Below, piece by piece: positions 1-9,260 of a stretch of 64,000 nucleotides of DNA (its first letter is position 1; each line of letters opens with the position of its first letter). Made by a program: the position numbers and the translations under genes. The DNA is taken from the NCBI RefSeq assembly GCF_000420825.1, contig NZ_ATVR01000009.1:1-64000 (forward strand), read 5' to 3'. The notes beneath the pieces are model-generated. The model ran no database searches and was not told the origin of the DNA. It worked only from the letters and a program-made list of their open reading frames with translations. This DNA comes from Butyrivibrio sp. AE2015. GTDB lineage: Bacteria; Bacillota; Clostridia; Lachnospirales; Lachnospiraceae.

Positions 1-1
1 C

Positions 2-2692
2 GGAACAACTGACATGGGACTTGCCATAGATCAGTTCACCAATACAAATGCAAACTTCGAGAATGTAACATTTAATGTAACTGATGGTGCAATAACAATC
101 AATCCTATAAGCGTAACAGTTACAATTGAAGGCCACAAGGGTTCTGAGGTTTACGATGGCGAAGCACACACAGTAACAGGATATGATGTAAAGCCAATCA
201 GCAATCCTCTTTACACAGCAAATGACTTTACATTTAGCGGAGATGCAACAGCAACCAGAACTGAAGTTGGAACGACAGGTATGGGACTTGAAGCAGATCA
301 GTTCACTAACACAAATACAAACTTCGCTGTAACATTTAATGTAACTGATGGTGAGATTGAGATCACTCCTGTAACAGAAAAGGTAACGGTTACAATTACA
401 GGTAATACGAAAACTGAGGATTATAAAGGAAGTGAGTGGGAAGTAACCGGCTATACATTTGAAAGTGATAATGCTCTTTATACAGAAGACAGCATAGAAT
501 TTACAGGAACTGCCAAGGCAGCAGGAACGAATGCTGATACATACCAGATGGGACTTGCAAAAGAGCAGTTCTCCAACACAAGTGATAACTTTACAAATGT
601 AGAATTTGTAGTAACGGATGGCTGGCTTAAGATTAATCCTATCAAGGCGACAGTAACGATAGTTGGTAATCACGATGCAGTGCCTTTCGACGGAGAAGAG
701 CATGAAGTAAGCGGATTTGAGAGTATCACATACAGCACTCCACTCTACGAGAGAAGCGACTTTAGATTTGACGGAACAGCAGTTGCTAAAAGAACTGAAG
801 CTGGCACAACCGACATGGAACTTAAGCCGGATATGTTCGTTAACCTGAATGACAATTTTGAAGAAGTAGAATTTGCTATAACTGATGGTTATATCACGAT
901 TGTTCCTGCTGGAGAGGTTGTAGTAACAGTTACAGGTAACCATAACACCTATGACTACGACGGAACCGAGCATGAAGTATCCGGTTATACATTTACATCA
1001 AGCGATCCTCTTTACACAGAAAAAGATTTCACATTCGAAGGAAATGACAGTGTGACAAGGATTGATGCAGGAACTGAATACATGGGACTTACAGAAGAAG
1101 ATTTCACTAACATAAGTGAGAACTTTGAGAAAGTAACCTTTGTAGTAACAGACGGATACATTACTATAAATCCAATAGCAGTAACAGTAACGATCACAGG
1201 AAATAACAACACTTACGTATATAACGGAAGTGAACAGGCTGCAGAAGGATATGAAGCAAAAGCTGATAATGAGCTTTACAGCGCAGATAGTGTGATCTAT
1301 AGCGGAAATGCCATAGCTCAGCGCACAGACGTTGGTACAACTCCAATGAATCTGGATGCCGGATTATTCGAAAACACAGATGCTAACTTCGCAGACGTTA
1401 CATTCGTAATTGAAAAAGATGGATTCGTTACAATAACTCCTTTGGAAGTAGTAATTACAGTAACAGGTAATACTAAGGAAGAGACTTACGACGGAAAAGA
1501 AAAGGAAGTAACAGGATACGAAACAAAGGCTAATAATGAACTGTACCAGCTTTCAAAGGTTAACATGACCGGCCAGGCACTTGCTAAAGGAACACTTGTT
1601 GGAACATACAACATGGGACTTAAGGCAGAGCAGTTCACAAATACTGATGAAAACTTCAAGGCAACCTTTGAAATAGTAGATGGTTATCTGACAATCAAAG
1701 GCAGAGGTGAAGGCGAGAAATTCCTTGTAACACTTATTACCGATGATGTAGAAAGACCATACACAGGCCAGGTTTACAGCGGATTTGGATATCATGCAGA
1801 AGGCGGCAAGAGTGTAAACGCAGCGGCAGCAGCTCTTAACAGAGTAGTAGATTTCATAAGCGGAATTATTACACCAATATCAGCAGGAGCAGCAGATGGA
1901 ACTTCTTCAGATCCTGATATCACGATCGACGGAGTAACTTATAAGGTAACCGGACTTTCTGTAAAGGTAGCAGAAAGAGATGCAGGCAAGTATCCACTTA
2001 CTATCAGCGGCGACATGGTAATTCTTGATGAAGCCGGAAATGATGTAACAGATCAGTTTGCAGAAGCTACTAAGAAGGAAGGAACTCTTACTATCACTCC
2101 AATGCCTATCACAGTAACATCAGGAAGCGCAAGCAAGACTTATGATGGAACAGCTCTTACTAACAGTGAGATCACAACAGACAGGCCATGGGGCGAAGGC
2201 GACGCAGTTGGATACAATATTACAGGAAGACAGATAGAGGTTGGCGAAAGCGATAATACATTCGATGTTATCGGAGCAGGTAATACAAACCTTGAAAAGA
2301 ACTACATAGTAACCAGGGTTTACGGAAAACTTACAGTAAGTGATGCTGTAGTTCCTCCGACACCTACACCGACACCTACACCAACACCTACACCAACTCC
2401 AACTCCAGATCCAACACCGGATCCAACACCTACACCTATTGATGACACACCTACTCCAACAGCACCAGCACCTGCACCAGTAGCACCTGCACCGGCACCA
2501 TTACTTACAGGAACACCTGATCCTGCAGTACTTGGAGCACAGAGAGCAGCCAATCAGGCAGCAGTTCTCGGAGCAAGAAGAGCTAAGACAGAAGATTCTA
2601 CAAACGATGCAGCAAGGCTCTTTGCAATAATCATCGCGGCAGCAGTGGCTATAACACTTATGGCTACCAAGAGACGCAAAGAAGAGGAATAA
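2..2692 (+). CDS. Large repeat surface protein with MBG-like repeats, C-terminal anchor (5' end missing)
   Basis: The reading frame is already open at the window edge, so the N-terminus lies outside; 896 codons are visible. About seven imperfect tandem repeats of roughly 85-90 residues are seen, each with a start like VTVTITGN, a central YDGxEHEVSGY, then LYT..DF.F.G, an AGTT.MGL turn and a closing NF..V.F.VTDG.ITI.P. This layout resembles MBG/YDG bacterial adhesin repeats. A Thr-Pro and Ala-Pro linker (about 785-835) follows, then VLGARRA, one hydrophobic segment and a KRRKEEE tail. It is therefore a wall-spanning, membrane-anchored surface protein, probably for adhesion (inference). There is no LPXTG motif. 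Very regular third-position A/T codon use suggests high conservation among repeats. Confidence 0.85.
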   Translation, partial: GTTDMGLAIDQFTNTNANFENVTFNVTDGAITINPISVTVTIEGHKGSEVYDGEAHTVTGYDVKPISNPLYTANDFTFSGDATATRTEVGTTGMGLEADQFTNTNTNFAVTFNVTDGEIEITPVTEKVTVTITGNTKTEDYKGSEWEVTGYTFESDNALYTEDSIEFTGTAKAAGTNADTYQMGLAKEQFSNTSDNFTNVEFVVTDGWLKINPIKATVTIVGNHDAVPFDGEEHEVSGFESITYSTPLYERSDFRFDGTAVAKRTEAGTTDMELKPDMFVNLNDNFEEVEFAITDGYITIVPAGEVVVTVTGNHNTYDYDGTEHEVSGYTFTSSDPLYTEKDFTFEGNDSVTRIDAGTEYMGLTEEDFTNISENFEKVTFVVTDGYITINPIAVTVTITGNNNTYVYNGSEQAAEGYEAKADNELYSADSVIYSGNAIAQRTDVGTTPMNLDAGLFENTDANFADVTFVIEKDGFVTITPLEVVITVTGNTKEETYDGKEKEVTGYETKANNELYQLSKVNMTGQALAKGTLVGTYNMGLKAEQFTNTDENFKATFEIVDGYLTIKGRGEGEKFLVTLITDDVERPYTGQVYSGFGYHAEGGKSVNAAAAALNRVVDFISGIITPISAGAADGTSSDPDITIDGVTYKVTGLSVKVAERDAGKYPLTISGDMVILDEAGNDVTDQFAEATKKEGTLTITPMPITVTSGSASKTYDGTALTNSEITTDRPWGEGDAVGYNITGRQIEVGESDNTFDVIGAGNTNLEKNYIVTRVYGKLTVSDAVVPPTPTPTPTPTPTPTPTPDPTPDPTPTPIDDTPTPTAPAPAPVAPAPAPLLTGTPDPAVLGAQRAANQAAVLGARRAKTEDSTNDAARLFAIIIAAAVAITLMATKRRKEEE

Positions 2693-2740
2693 CAGAAATT
2701 GGTACTGAGGAAGTGCATATTTATAACTAAATAAGTGAAA

Positions 2741-2777
2741 GAGCTATCGGCCAAAATGCTTGTCGGTAGCTCTTTTT
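2741..2777 (+). terminator. Rho-independent terminator after the repeat protein
   Basis: A GAGCTATCGGC / GTCGGTAGCTC stem with G-T wobble is followed by TTTTT. It lies 49 bases past the stop codon. Confidence 0.8.
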
Positions 2778-2909
2778 ACGTAAAGATTTGTCAGAAAACG
2801 TATTTAATAACGAATATATATTTACTTAATAGTATGTTTATAATTATAGGTTATGCTTAAATGGAATGACGATACAACGTATTTTAATACATTTATCAGG
2901 AGGTTATCC

Positions 2910-4958
2910 ATGGGTGCAAAATCAGAAAATAAGACCACATCTTCGCCAAAGGCTATAAGCACTAAACTTTCAGTTCTGTTTGTGGCAATGCTTGTTGTTA
3001 CAATTCTTGTGTCGGAGGCCATTACATTTTCTCTTGGCTATTCCATGATCAAAAAACTTATTTACAGTTCACTTCAAAATGAAGTTTCGGTAGATGCCAG
3101 TAGCATTAATAGAGAGCTTAATTCGACATTCTACTATTTAAATGGCGTTGCCGATTCTATTGAGCAGAACGAATTTGCTACAAATGAGGATCTTATGCAG
3201 TATCTTACAGGAACAGTTGGAAGATATGATCTGATTCCGACAGGAGCATACGTAATGCTTAATGACAAGACATTTCTTTATGCGGCAGATCCTACCTATT
3301 CTATTGAAGATTGTACGGATAATGTTATGTATAAGGCGGCTATGCAGTATACTAACAGCTGGTTTTACTATTATGATGTACCTTACTTTGACAAGGTTAC
3401 CGGTGCACTTTGCGCATCTGTAATAAGGCATGTTCATCTTAAGGATGGGCGCGAAGGAGCTTTTGCGGCTGATCTGTTCTTGTCTTTTGCCCAGGAATCA
3501 CTCAATAACGTCAAGGTCTATGATACGGGCGGAGCCATGATGGTCACCAGCCAGGGATTGATCCTTACATATAGGGATAATCCTGAAGTTTGTGGAACTC
3601 TTATCGCCGATAATGCTGATAATAAGTTCCTGACTGCGATTGGAAAATATGTAGCTGAGGAATCAGGAAAAGAAGCTCATGAAGTTGTAAGTACCAAGAT
3701 AGGCGGAGAAAAATATTATCTTATAAGTGCCGATGTAAGTGGTACTGACTGGTATGTAATTCTTTATGCTAAGCAAAGTGAAGTTTTGGCAACACTGTTC
3801 AAACTTGTTATAATCCTGATACTTGTTGCAATAATAGCAGTTGTAGCAGTAATCGTTATAATGAACATTGTGCTCAGGAAACTTATTAAGAATCCTGTTA
3901 CAAGTCTTACTGATAATATTGAGAAAATTTCGGGCGGTGACTTTACAGTCAGCATATCATCAGATGGTAATGATGAGATCGCATATATGAACAATGCGAT
4001 GGGTGACTTTGTAAATGGTATGAGATCGTCTCTTAGCGAGATCATGGATGTATCCGGAAGGCTTATGGGAGATGCCCAGACTTCAAAGAGCACTGCTGAA
4101 GACCTTGAAGATGCAGCTAATGAGCAATCTTCTAGTATGTCACAGGTTCGTGAGAATATCGACAATATGGCAAAGGCAGTAAATGAAGTTGCTGAGAATG
4201 CTACCGTTCTTGCACAGACAGTTGCAAATGTAACTGAGCAGGAGCAGCAGATTGAAGAGACTATGAATGAACTTGTTTCAAAGGCAGATTCCGGTCAGCA
4301 TGAGATGGCAAGCGTTGCCAATGGAATGAATGATATAGTTGAGTCCATGAAAGACATGGCTGATGCGGTTTCAAGCGTAGATGAAGCAGCTGATAAGATC
4401 AATCAGATCGTGGATCTTATCAATTCTATTTCTTCACAGACGAACCTTCTGTCACTTAATGCCAGCATTGAGGCTGCAAGAGCAGGAGAGGCAGGAAAAG
4501 GCTTTGCAGTTGTTGCTCAGGAGATAGGCCAGCTTGCACAGAACTCTGCAGATGCTACCAAGCAGATCGCGGATATTATTAAAGATATGTCTGGAAGAGT
4601 TCAGCAGCTTTCTGAGAAATCAGAGACCAATACACAGCTTATCAATAACAGTGCAGAATCAGTAAATACAGCTGCAACTACATTTAAGGAAATCACTCAG
4701 CAGTTGTCGGATGCCAATGTTACACTTTCTGCTATGGCAGAGCATATGGAGAAGGTTAACGATGTTGCGACCAATATGGCTTCCGTATCTGAGGAGCAGT
4801 CAGCATCTACTCAGGAAATCGCTGAGAATGTTGAAAAAGTAACAGAGGCTGCCAAGGGAGTAGCTACATCTTCAGAGCTTGTTGCTAGTGCAGCATCATC
4901 AGTTTCTGAAGCAGTTGATACGATCAATGGAAACCTTGAGAGATTTACGATTCAATAA
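2910..4958 (+). CDS. Methyl-accepting chemotaxis protein
   Basis: Transmembrane chemoreceptor of 682 residues that would signal to CheA/CheW. The order is: N-terminal membrane helix (about 20-42), an extracytoplasmic Cache-like sensor (about 45-295), a second helix rich in Ile/Val (about 305-330), a HAMP domain, and a long cytoplasmic coiled coil. The signalling tip has the invariant stretch NLLSLNASIEAARAGEAGKG. I chose the ATG at 2910 because AGGAGG sits 7 bases upstream; an earlier in-frame ATG at 2853 has no ribosome binding site. The ligand is unknown; Cache sensors usually bind small organic molecules. It is monocistronic, with terminators on both sides. Confidence 0.95.
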   Translation: MGAKSENKTTSSPKAISTKLSVLFVAMLVVTILVSEAITFSLGYSMIKKLIYSSLQNEVSVDASSINRELNSTFYYLNGVADSIEQNEFATNEDLMQYLTGTVGRYDLIPTGAYVMLNDKTFLYAADPTYSIEDCTDNVMYKAAMQYTNSWFYYYDVPYFDKVTGALCASVIRHVHLKDGREGAFAADLFLSFAQESLNNVKVYDTGGAMMVTSQGLILTYRDNPEVCGTLIADNADNKFLTAIGKYVAEESGKEAHEVVSTKIGGEKYYLISADVSGTDWYVILYAKQSEVLATLFKLVIILILVAIIAVVAVIVIMNIVLRKLIKNPVTSLTDNIEKISGGDFTVSISSDGNDEIAYMNNAMGDFVNGMRSSLSEIMDVSGRLMGDAQTSKSTAEDLEDAANEQSSSMSQVRENIDNMAKAVNEVAENATVLAQTVANVTEQEQQIEETMNELVSKADSGQHEMASVANGMNDIVESMKDMADAVSSVDEAADKINQIVDLINSISSQTNLLSLNASIEAARAGEAGKGFAVVAQEIGQLAQNSADATKQIADIIKDMSGRVQQLSEKSETNTQLINNSAESVNTAATTFKEITQQLSDANVTLSAMAEHMEKVNDVATNMASVSEEQSASTQEIAENVEKVTEAAKGVATSSELVASAASSVSEAVDTINGNLERFTIQ

Positions 4959-4980
4959 ACTAATTAAGAAATGACTTTGA

Positions 4981-5020
4981 AAATGCTTTGAGGGCAGTGT
5001 TCCTCAAAGCATTTTTTTTG
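4981..5020 (+). terminator. Terminator after chemoreceptor
   Basis: AAATGCTTTGAGG pairs with CCTCAAAGCATTT and is followed by a run of T. It starts 22 bases after the chemoreceptor stop codon. Confidence 0.9.
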
Positions 5021-5118
5021 TTTTATTTATACAATAATGATAGTTTATTTGACTTGGGACAAAAAAGCTTATAGAGTTAAATTGAGGTAGTTTATTTATT
5101 TTAGGGGGTTTTTATTCT

Positions 5119-5583
5119 ATGAGTGAAGCAAAACAGATGCTATTTGCAAGAAATGTGATATGTATTTGCATTGAAAAAAAAGAAAGCGGAGATTATATTG
5201 GTTTATTGTGGCACCAATATTCTGATGAGCCCATTGAGTTCAACGGAGTTAGCGATATGCTTATGCTCATGGATGATCTTTATGATGAGTGGGATTTTCC
5301 ACAGAGGAGCCTTGAAAAAAGAGAATTCAATAAGACAAGGGACCATGAAGAGATGAATGGTGATCCTGACAACCTTGTGATCGATAAGGTTCAGGCTGCG
5401 TCAGGAGTTAAGAATGTCCAGAATAAGAAGGGAAGCCTGGGGACATTTTTTGTTCAGGTTAAATTCAGACAGAATGCTACATGGCAGGGAACCGTGATCC
5501 ATGAAGAGTCCAACAAGAAGTTTGATTTTACCAGTGCAATGGGACTTGTTGAAATTATAGATAGGTCTATGAGTAGTAATTGA
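5119..5583 (+). CDS. Unknown 154-residue cytoplasmic protein
   Basis: I do not recognise a family. The protein has no signal peptide or membrane helix. The C-terminal part (TFFVQVKFRQNATWQGTVIH, then a FTSAMGLVEIIDRSM ending) reads like a compact alpha/beta domain, and an N-terminal half repeats the logic (GLLWHQYSDEPIEFNGVSDMLMLMDDLYDEW). So it may be an internal duplication of a small fold. AGGGGG lies 9 bases before the ATG. The next gene starts 10 bases downstream, so the two are probably co-transcribed. Confidence 0.75.
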   Translation: MSEAKQMLFARNVICICIEKKESGDYIGLLWHQYSDEPIEFNGVSDMLMLMDDLYDEWDFPQRSLEKREFNKTRDHEEMNGDPDNLVIDKVQAASGVKNVQNKKGSLGTFFVQVKFRQNATWQGTVIHEESNKKFDFTSAMGLVEIIDRSMSSN

Positions 5584-5593
5584 AGGGTTAGGA

Positions 5594-6361
5594 ATGAAAA
5601 AAAGATTTAAGAAAATTGCGAAATGGGTCGTATTAGCTATTATTGCTGTGATAATTGTCGCAGCGATAGGCTTCAAGATTTATACCCAGGGTTATTATAA
5701 AGCTGATATGGAAACCATAACTGCTATTGAGACAAGGCTTGAAGCAAGCGTGAATTCGTACTCGGATGAGAACGGAACTGTATTTCTTCCGGAGACATCC
5801 GTGCCCAAGGCAGTCATAGTTTTTTATCCCGGAGGCAAAGTGGAATACAAGGCATATAGCGGCCTTATGTATGAGATTGCAAGCCGTGGATATATTTGTA
5901 TTTTGCCGAGAATGCCAGAGAACCTTGCCTTTTTGAGAATAAATGCTGCTGAAAAGATTACTTCCAAATACACGGCAGATGTGGAATCGGTCAAAAATCT
6001 TGACTGGTATATTGCAGGGCACTCCTTAGGCGGAGTTGCAGCATCTTTGTATCTTGAAGATAAGATAGATGAGTATGCAGGTATTATCCTTTGTGCGTCA
6101 TATCCTAATGCGGATTTTTCAGATAAAGATATAAGACTTTTGTCCATTTACGGGGAAAATGACGGAGTTATAAAGGCTGATGCCTACGAGAACAGTAAGG
6201 CATATTGGCCGAAAGATTCTGAGGAATATATCATTGCTGGTGGAATCCATTCATATTTTGGATGCTATGGGATTCAGAACGGGGACGGAACTCCCGCGAT
6301 ATCCAATACAGAGCAGATTGCTGAAACAGCGGATATGATAGCTGCTTGGATAGATGACTGA
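5594..6361 (+). CDS. Membrane-anchored alpha/beta hydrolase
   Basis: 255 residues. A basic N-terminus and one hydrophobic helix (about 11-30) suggest a membrane anchor with the enzyme outside. The nucleophile elbow is AGHSLGGVAAS (Ser near 143), the likely acid is the Asp in GENDGVI (near 190), and the likely base is the His in GGIHSYFG (near 219). This matches the dienelactone hydrolase / BD-FAE-like lipase class of alpha/beta hydrolases. The substrate is unknown; an esterase role on plant polymers would fit the next gene, a pectinase, but this is only inference. Confidence 0.85.
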   Translation: MKKRFKKIAKWVVLAIIAVIIVAAIGFKIYTQGYYKADMETITAIETRLEASVNSYSDENGTVFLPETSVPKAVIVFYPGGKVEYKAYSGLMYEIASRGYICILPRMPENLAFLRINAAEKITSKYTADVESVKNLDWYIAGHSLGGVAASLYLEDKIDEYAGIILCASYPNADFSDKDIRLLSIYGENDGVIKADAYENSKAYWPKDSEEYIIAGGIHSYFGCYGIQNGDGTPAISNTEQIAETADMIAAWIDD

Positions 6362-6387
6362 AAATAAGAATATATTAGGAGAAGAGT

Positions 6388-7962
6388 ATGGATTTTACAA
6401 TTGTAGAAGTATTTAACAGAAGCGTGACTATTGAGCTTGTTTCCGATGCTATTTTTAAGCAGGAAAAGAGCTTTGAAGTACTCATAGATGGTGAGAAGGT
6501 GCTTGAATCTGACAGAAATGTGGTTTCAGTTTCAGGTCTTTTACCTGACAGAGAATATAAGATCGCTGTTGTATTTGATGGCGAGAAGGTTGAAAAGAGC
6601 TTTACAACAAAGCATGAGGCAGTATTACTTGATGTCACAAAGTTTGGCGCAAAGGGAGATGGAAAGACTGTAGATACAGCGGCACTTCAGGCAGCTATTT
6701 GCTCATGTCCTGTAGATGGAACTGTTTATCTTCCAAAGGGTACATATTTGACAACAGCTCTTTTCCTCAAGAGCAACATGACCTTCTGGCTTGGCGAAGG
6801 CGCTGTTCTTCTGGGAGATACTGAAAGAGATCATTATCCTATTCTCCCTGGTATGACATTTACTACAGATGAAAAAGATGAGTACAATCTTTCAAGCTGG
6901 GAGGGCAATCCGCTTACTAGTTTTGCATCCCTTATTACAGCAATTGACGCGGAGAATCTTGATATCATCGGTCCCGGCGTCCTTGATGGAAATGCCCAGA
7001 ATTCAGACTGGTGGGTTAATCCTAAGGTAAAAAGAGGTGCATGGAGACCAAACACTCTTTATCTTTGCAGATGCAAGAATGTGAGGGTTCAGAATATTAC
7101 AGTTCAGAATTCACCTTCATGGACAGTTCATCCATATTATTGCGAGGATATTTCATTCCTTAATCTCTATATCCATAATCCATCAGATTCACCTAATACT
7201 GACGGCCTTGACCCAGAAAGCTGCAACAACACACTTGTTCTTGGAACTGTTATCTCTGTTGGTGATGACTGCATGGCAATCAAGAGCGGTAAGTATTACA
7301 TGAGCCTTGAGCATCATAAAGAGACAGATAATTGTATTATCAGAAACTGCAAGTTTGAAAGAGGCCATGGCAGTGTGACAGTGGGCTCCGAGGCAGCAGG
7401 CGGTGTTAAGAATGTTCGCGTTTCACAGTGTATTTTTGACGGAACAGACAGAGGACTTCGTATCAAGACAAGACGTGGCCGCGGTGAGAGATCAGTTCTT
7501 GATGACATTCTTTTTGAAAATATTGATATGAACGGCGTACATATGCCATTTACTGTAAACATGTTCTATTTCTGCGATCCTGATGGACACAGTGATTATG
7601 TTCAGAATCAGAATCCGGCACCTGTCGACGAGATGACACCTGTGATCGGTTCTATCACCGGAAGAAATATTAAGTGTGAAGGCGTTTCAGCATGTGTACT
7701 TTGTGCAGTGGGACTTCCTGAGAGACCTATTGGTGAGCTTAGATTTGAGAACATTACAGCTTCATTCCTTCCTGAATCAGAGCGTGTTCCTGAGCGCCCT
7801 GTAATGATGGACAACTTTGACGAGATGAGCGGCAGAAGCGTTTATGCCAAGAATGTTAAGTCACTGGTATTAAAAAATGTTGCTATCAGCGGAAGCGTTG
7901 ACAAAGAGCCTGAGTTTTACGGCGTTGAGAACAGTGACCTTGATAATGTGAAGTATGAGTGA
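6388..7962 (+). CDS. Glycoside hydrolase family 28 (exo-)polygalacturonase
   Basis: 524 residues. It hydrolyses alpha-1,4-galacturonic acid bonds in pectin. A short fibronectin-III-like N-terminal region (1-80) precedes a right-handed beta-helix opening with FGAKGDGKTVDTAALQAAI. The family catalytic motifs are present in order: NTDGLD (about 270), GDDC (about 291), GHGS (about 325) and RIKT (about 357), covering the three catalytic Asp residues and the substrate-binding His, Arg and Lys. No signal peptide is visible, so it should act in the cytoplasm on imported oligogalacturonides, probably as an exo-enzyme. The ribosome binding site AGGAGA lies 6 bases before the ATG. Confidence 0.95.
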   Translation: MDFTIVEVFNRSVTIELVSDAIFKQEKSFEVLIDGEKVLESDRNVVSVSGLLPDREYKIAVVFDGEKVEKSFTTKHEAVLLDVTKFGAKGDGKTVDTAALQAAICSCPVDGTVYLPKGTYLTTALFLKSNMTFWLGEGAVLLGDTERDHYPILPGMTFTTDEKDEYNLSSWEGNPLTSFASLITAIDAENLDIIGPGVLDGNAQNSDWWVNPKVKRGAWRPNTLYLCRCKNVRVQNITVQNSPSWTVHPYYCEDISFLNLYIHNPSDSPNTDGLDPESCNNTLVLGTVISVGDDCMAIKSGKYYMSLEHHKETDNCIIRNCKFERGHGSVTVGSEAAGGVKNVRVSQCIFDGTDRGLRIKTRRGRGERSVLDDILFENIDMNGVHMPFTVNMFYFCDPDGHSDYVQNQNPAPVDEMTPVIGSITGRNIKCEGVSACVLCAVGLPERPIGELRFENITASFLPESERVPERPVMMDNFDEMSGRSVYAKNVKSLVLKNVAISGSVDKEPEFYGVENSDLDNVKYE

Positions 7963-8012
7963 TCACTGAAATAATCTGTTGGTAAGAACCAATCATTTAT
8001 TTGGAGCATTAA

Positions 8013-8537
8013 ATGAATCGGATCAATGGGCAAATAATTGTAACTGCATTATTATTTGTTATGCTCACACTTTTTGGATGTGGAAAGTCTGAGATAAGTG
8101 AAAACGCTATTTCCAGTGCAGCTTCTGTTGCGGAAAAATCAGAAGCTGTACTAGAAAAATATATAGTTTCTGCAGATGAAGATTCATCGAAGGCTTTAAT
8201 TGATGAATACGGAATCTATGACAGCAAGGATGAAGTAGCTCTTTATATTGTGACTTACGATAAACTTCCATCCAATTACATTACCAAGAAAGAGGCCAAA
8301 AAGCTTGGTTGGAGCGGTGGCTCTTTAGAAAGCTATGCTCCGGGGAAGTGCATTGGTGGAGACTACTTTGGAAACTATGAAGGAAATCTTCCAGAAGATG
8401 CAGAATATCATGAGTGTGATATAGATACTCTTGGGAAAAAGAGTCGTGGGGCTAAACGCATAGTTTATTCTGATGACGGATATATTTATTACACAGAAGA
8501 TCACTACGAGACGTTTGAACTTTTGTATGAACCATGA
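8013..8537 (+). CDS. Barnase-type ribonuclease with lipoprotein signal
   Basis: 174 residues. Residues 1-23 form a lipoprotein signal peptide (LTLFGC, Cys near 23), then a Ser/Glu-rich spacer to about 60. The rest aligns by eye with Bacillus barnase: YDKLPSNYITKKEAKKLGW, APGKCIGGDYFGNYEGNLP, and the end AKRIVYSDDGYIYYTEDHYETF. The catalytic residues are all there: Lys of NYITKKEA (barnase K27), Glu of HECDID (E73), Arg of AKRIVYS (R87) and His of EDHYETF (H102). It is therefore likely an active guanyl-preferring RNase tethered outside the cell. The barstar inhibitor gene follows 108 bases downstream. Confidence 0.92.
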   Translation: MNRINGQIIVTALLFVMLTLFGCGKSEISENAISSAASVAEKSEAVLEKYIVSADEDSSKALIDEYGIYDSKDEVALYIVTYDKLPSNYITKKEAKKLGWSGGSLESYAPGKCIGGDYFGNYEGNLPEDAEYHECDIDTLGKKSRGAKRIVYSDDGYIYYTEDHYETFELLYEP

Positions 8538-8645
8538 AATCTATTTATTTGGTAGCTTTATGAACTGAATGACATGAGGATATGTGCAGCATCTTTTAAT
8601 TGAATGTTGAGAAAAAATTCTGCTAATAAATTATGAGGTTTTGTC

Positions 8646-8921
8646 ATGGAAAAGGTCTTCTATATTGATTTATCCGGAATAGAAAGCAAAGAAGAATTCC
8701 ATAAGGTGTTAGAAAGAGAGCTGCCTCTTCCTGATTATTATGGAGGAAATCTTGATGCATTGTATGATGTGCTGACAGATGTTTCCGATGAATGGAACAT
8801 TATTTTTTACAATTCTACAGACCTTAAGCTTGGTATGGAGAAATATTTCAGTAGCTTTGAAAAGCTTTGCAGGAATGTGACCAAAGAAAACGAATGGGTA
8901 AGAATACGCATATATCCTTAA
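8646..8921 (+). CDS. Barstar, barnase inhibitor
   Basis: 91 residues, the usual barstar length. The inhibitory helix PDYYGGNLDALYDVLTD carries the residues that plug the barnase active site: barstar Tyr29, Asp35 and Asp39 all have counterparts. It neutralises any barnase that stays in the cytoplasm. Its location just after the lipoprotein barnase makes a cognate pair nearly certain. TATGAGG lies upstream of the ATG; the gap to the barnase gene (108 bases) is long enough for its own promoter. Confidence 0.93.
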   Translation: MEKVFYIDLSGIESKEEFHKVLERELPLPDYYGGNLDALYDVLTDVSDEWNIIFYNSTDLKLGMEKYFSSFEKLCRNVTKENEWVRIRIYP

Positions 8922-9000
8922 AAATGCCTGAGATTAAATACCTGTTATATGCGGATAATATATAAAGTAAACAGAATTACCTCTGTGAGGAGTTTTTTGT

Positions 9001-9029
9001 TTGACTTTGCACGCTAAGTCTCGTAAACT
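9001..9029 (+). promoter_or_regulatory. Promoter of the Mn2+ riboswitch transcript
   Basis: TTGACT (9001-9006), 17-base spacer, TAAACT (9024-9029). The aptamer would begin about 10 bases after the predicted start of transcription. Confidence 0.6.
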
Positions 9030-9045
9030 AAATACAGTTAATTGG

Positions 9046-9204
9046 TAAGAGGGAGTAGCTGGCCGATGTTTTGTTGGCAGCCAGATCCGTCAGGACGATG
9101 CGAGAGCATCCGAATCTGGCATAAGGTTACATTTTCGCGTAGCGATTTGAACTGACAGCAAGACTTTTATCATAGCTGCTTGCTATGGTAAAGGTCTATT
9201 TTTA
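9046..9204 (+). ncRNA. yybP-ykoY (manganese) riboswitch with terminator
   Basis: The closing stem TAAGAG (9046-9051) pairs with CTTTTA (9164-9169). It is followed by the family signature GGGAGTAGC and closed by AGCAAGACTTTTA. A middle arm, GCCAGAT with CGTCA on one side and a CCG and ATCTGGC on the other, matches the second conserved metal-site loop of the family. The 3' strand of the closing stem is also the 5' strand of a terminator hairpin (9161-9197: AGACTTTTATCATAGC with GCTATGGTAAAGGTCT, then ATTTTT). Mn2+ binding should stabilise the aptamer and turn the downstream permease on. This region fills the 339-base gap between barstar and the permease. Confidence 0.92.
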
Positions 9205-9260
9205 TGTCTGCTGACAAGGCCTTTACAGCTGTTTTTACTTATCAATGAAGGGAGATTATT

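Noticed and set aside
2320-2553. Minus-strand frame rich in Val-Gly repeats
   Set aside because: It mirrors the Thr-Pro linker codons of the surface protein; no start signal or family.
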